Below the pieces are notes generated by a model, which was not told the DNA's origin, did no database searches, and saw nothing but the letters and a program-made list of their open reading frames with translations. This document shows, piece after piece, positions 6,201 through 6,682 of a DNA stretch of 6,682 nt. Source of the stretch: Opitutus sp. GAS368 (lineage in GTDB: Bacteria; Verrucomicrobiota; Verrucomicrobiae; Opitutales; UBA953). The stretch spans positions 1-6,682 of the forward strand of contig CALQQQ010000064.1 of the NCBI GenBank assembly GCA_943332745.1, given 5' to 3'. Position numbers and translations under genes: made by a program. The stretch's first letter is position 1. Each line of letters opens with the position of its first letter.

Positions 6201-6682
6201 AGCGGTCTCATGACCATCACCGGCGGCTCGATCGTCGTCGGCGCGGGCGCCACGCTGAACACCTCGGCGAAACTCACCTTCGGGGGCTCCGGTCTATTCC
6301 GTTTCAACGCTACCACGGCGGGGGTGAACCAAAGCCTCGGGGCCCTGAATTTCTCCTCCGGTGAAGGCGTCGTGCAGTCCGTGTTCACCTCCGGTGTCAA
6401 TTCCTCCCTGACCTTCGGTTCGTTGGGGGCGCGCGTGGCCGGGGCGGACGGATTATTTGTGGTGACCGGCGGGACGAACGGCAGCTCGAACAAAATCGCG
6501 CTCACCGGCCTCACGCCCGGAGCCAACGGCATCCTCATCGGTTCCGGCGCCGCGGGTGCGGGCGGCCAGGGCGCGTATTTCTTCAACACGATTAATCCGC
6601 CGAATTCCGGGACGGCTTCCGATTTCGCGGTCTATGCCTCGGGCGGCTTCGTCCGCGCGATTGATTGGGCCCTCGACAACAC
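3126..6682 (+). CDS. Large PATR beta-strand repeat surface protein (3' partial)
   Basis: The frame opens at ATG 3126 and stays open to the window end: 1185 complete codons plus two bases. The start is chosen because a Sec signal peptide follows at once. Residues 33-110 form an N-terminal region with spaced aromatic residues (IFWDQN, GNWDTG, AYWYNA, AYFTGTSGTVTL, LFFGVG) of the kind seen at the front of PATR proteins. PATR cores lie near residues 341-369, 489-522, 599-630, 713-745, 832-864 and 1004-1039, with a weaker one at 173-206. The mature part has no cysteine; the only one is C12. The frame is followed without frameshift or stop. By family knowledge this is a secreted beta-helical surface protein, probably ending in a PEP-CTERM signal outside the window as in its neighbour; that end is not seen. 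No Shine-Dalgarno sequence precedes the ATG. Function and ligand are unknown. Confidence 0.93.
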   Translation, partial: MVSRKYVSPLRCATLMAAAMMLTGPAPEAQAANIFWDQNSTGAGAGGTGNWDTGSAYWYNAGVSTSISGTNTATPYTFTAADTAYFTGTSGTVTLTVNPSLDGLFFGVGTSYTLTAATAKTLTLGSAGITLTSGGGATTLGANVELALNAGQTWSNNSASALTVDGVISGTADLTLGGAGAGGIQLSNLANTFTGLLTLSAGTTQVTKLANGGTASSLGAATGGVANLTINAGAGLKWVGDGIASTNDSTDRLFTFAGNGGNVTIDASPLVSALPDLTKAVRFTGAGTLALPVDLDITPRTLTLTGAGGTLANPNVFAPVIPDNGVTVLTSGYYANNTGIIKDGTGVWKLTGANTFAGPVVIRNGTLIVTTVQPGLIPSGLGLSDAGFAGNLVLGGATTPGTLRFEGAAPIGNAGPIGNITDRIFTINAGGAILDASGAVGTPLLFKAYAPLVMLGTIPRTLTLTGTNPDGNYLIQPIPDAVVNTGQTSVVKNGSGTWLLKGTNTYAGGTTINAGRLRVEEGYTALGTGPVLISGGMLDLGTQTIQTIFPVPGNSYYMGLVTVQGGELAGFDGGSIDVTKVVPNAGTISARLYGAGALLKNSGATIIISGFNKHLGGSTVSAGTVQVGHNYAFGETAAQALTIAGTGTLSSASTLEYVLPNNLTLSASTTLGDAVKTGALTFTGTVDLASAVRTLTISSPVTFSGIVSSGTGGITKSGASVLTLSGANTYGGGTIVSAGTVRVGHNAALGSGGLTLNDTAIISSNGFTGTGVGDFALSNPVTIGGNITLGSLADNGMLTFNGATQLGSSVTRVLTVNSNVVLGGAISGVTANLTKAGPGTLTLSNNNTFSGVLTLSAGTLRATTIGGALGAGTLVLTGGTLQLANDNNLNFARNTSVSGSVAILVDRLTSGAGTNFQFGTLALTPGATLSLSAGNFVSITGSTGTQFGVTTITGPVVINTENSIGVANVLNTTTLVSVSRSAESLTVGGAGNLTITGGDTGTTGALTKNGTGTLTLGGATSVYASSGLMTITGGSIVVGAGATLNTSAKLTFGGSGLFRFNATTAGVNQSLGALNFSSGEGVVQSVFTSGVNSSLTFGSLGARVAGADGLFVVTGGTNGSSNKIALTGLTPGANGILIGSGAAGAGGQGAYFFNTINPPNSGTASDFAVYASGGFVRAIDWALDN
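3642..6242 (+). repeat. PATR repeats of gene 2
   Basis: Motif copies lie at about 3642-3743 (weak), 4146-4232, 4593-4691, 4920-5015, 5262-5360, 5619-5720 and 6135-6242. The clearest carry KxGxGTWxLxGxNTxAG or KxGxGTLTLSxxNTFSG followed by a GTLxV-like strand. From the second copy onward spacing between cores runs from roughly 110 to 170 residues, filled with other Gly/Thr-rich beta-strand sequence. The third and fourth full copies share VSAGTV-x-VGHN-x-A, the closest pair in the protein. Confidence 0.83.

Overview
The window looks like a piece of a GC-rich chromosome that encodes very large secreted surface proteins. Both genes are on the + strand and both belong to the autotransporter-associated beta-strand repeat (PATR) class. 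The first ends in a clear PEP-CTERM sorting signal. PATR proteins with a PEP-CTERM tail, GC-rich codon use and several such genes side by side are typical of Verrucomicrobiota, especially Opitutaceae-like bacteria. That assignment is an inference from protein style, because the window holds no taxonomic marker gene.

Layout: positions 1-2487 are the 3' part of a PATR/PEP-CTERM gene whose start lies upstream of the window. Positions 2488-3125 are a 638-base non-coding gap. Position 3126 to the window end is the 5' part of a second PATR gene, open for 1185 codons with no stop, whose 3' end lies beyond the window. The second protein starts with a Sec signal peptide. No RNA gene of a known family, CRISPR array, transposase or integrase is visible.

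The gap is the least ordinary part. It begins with a one-turn-spaced tandem repeat in an AT-rich patch (2519-2539). A GC-rich stretch of about 300 bases packed with hairpins follows (2577-2890). After that come an AT-richer segment, an 8-bp inverted repeat 42 bp apart (2998-3047), a weak promoter candidate (3034-3061), a hairpin followed by a T-rich run that resembles an intrinsic terminator (3084-3112), and a purine-poor, Shine-Dalgarno-less leader before the ATG at 3126. This layout suggests that the second gene has a structured, possibly regulated leader, or that a small non-coding transcript lies between the genes. Neither is proven by the sequence.

Taken together, the two genes probably encode long beta-helical, cysteine-free, glycine/threonine-rich cell-surface or extracellular proteins. 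The first is sorted by the PEP-CTERM/exosortase route rather than by a beta-barrel autotransporter domain. I see no enzyme, defence system or new multi-gene system in the window.
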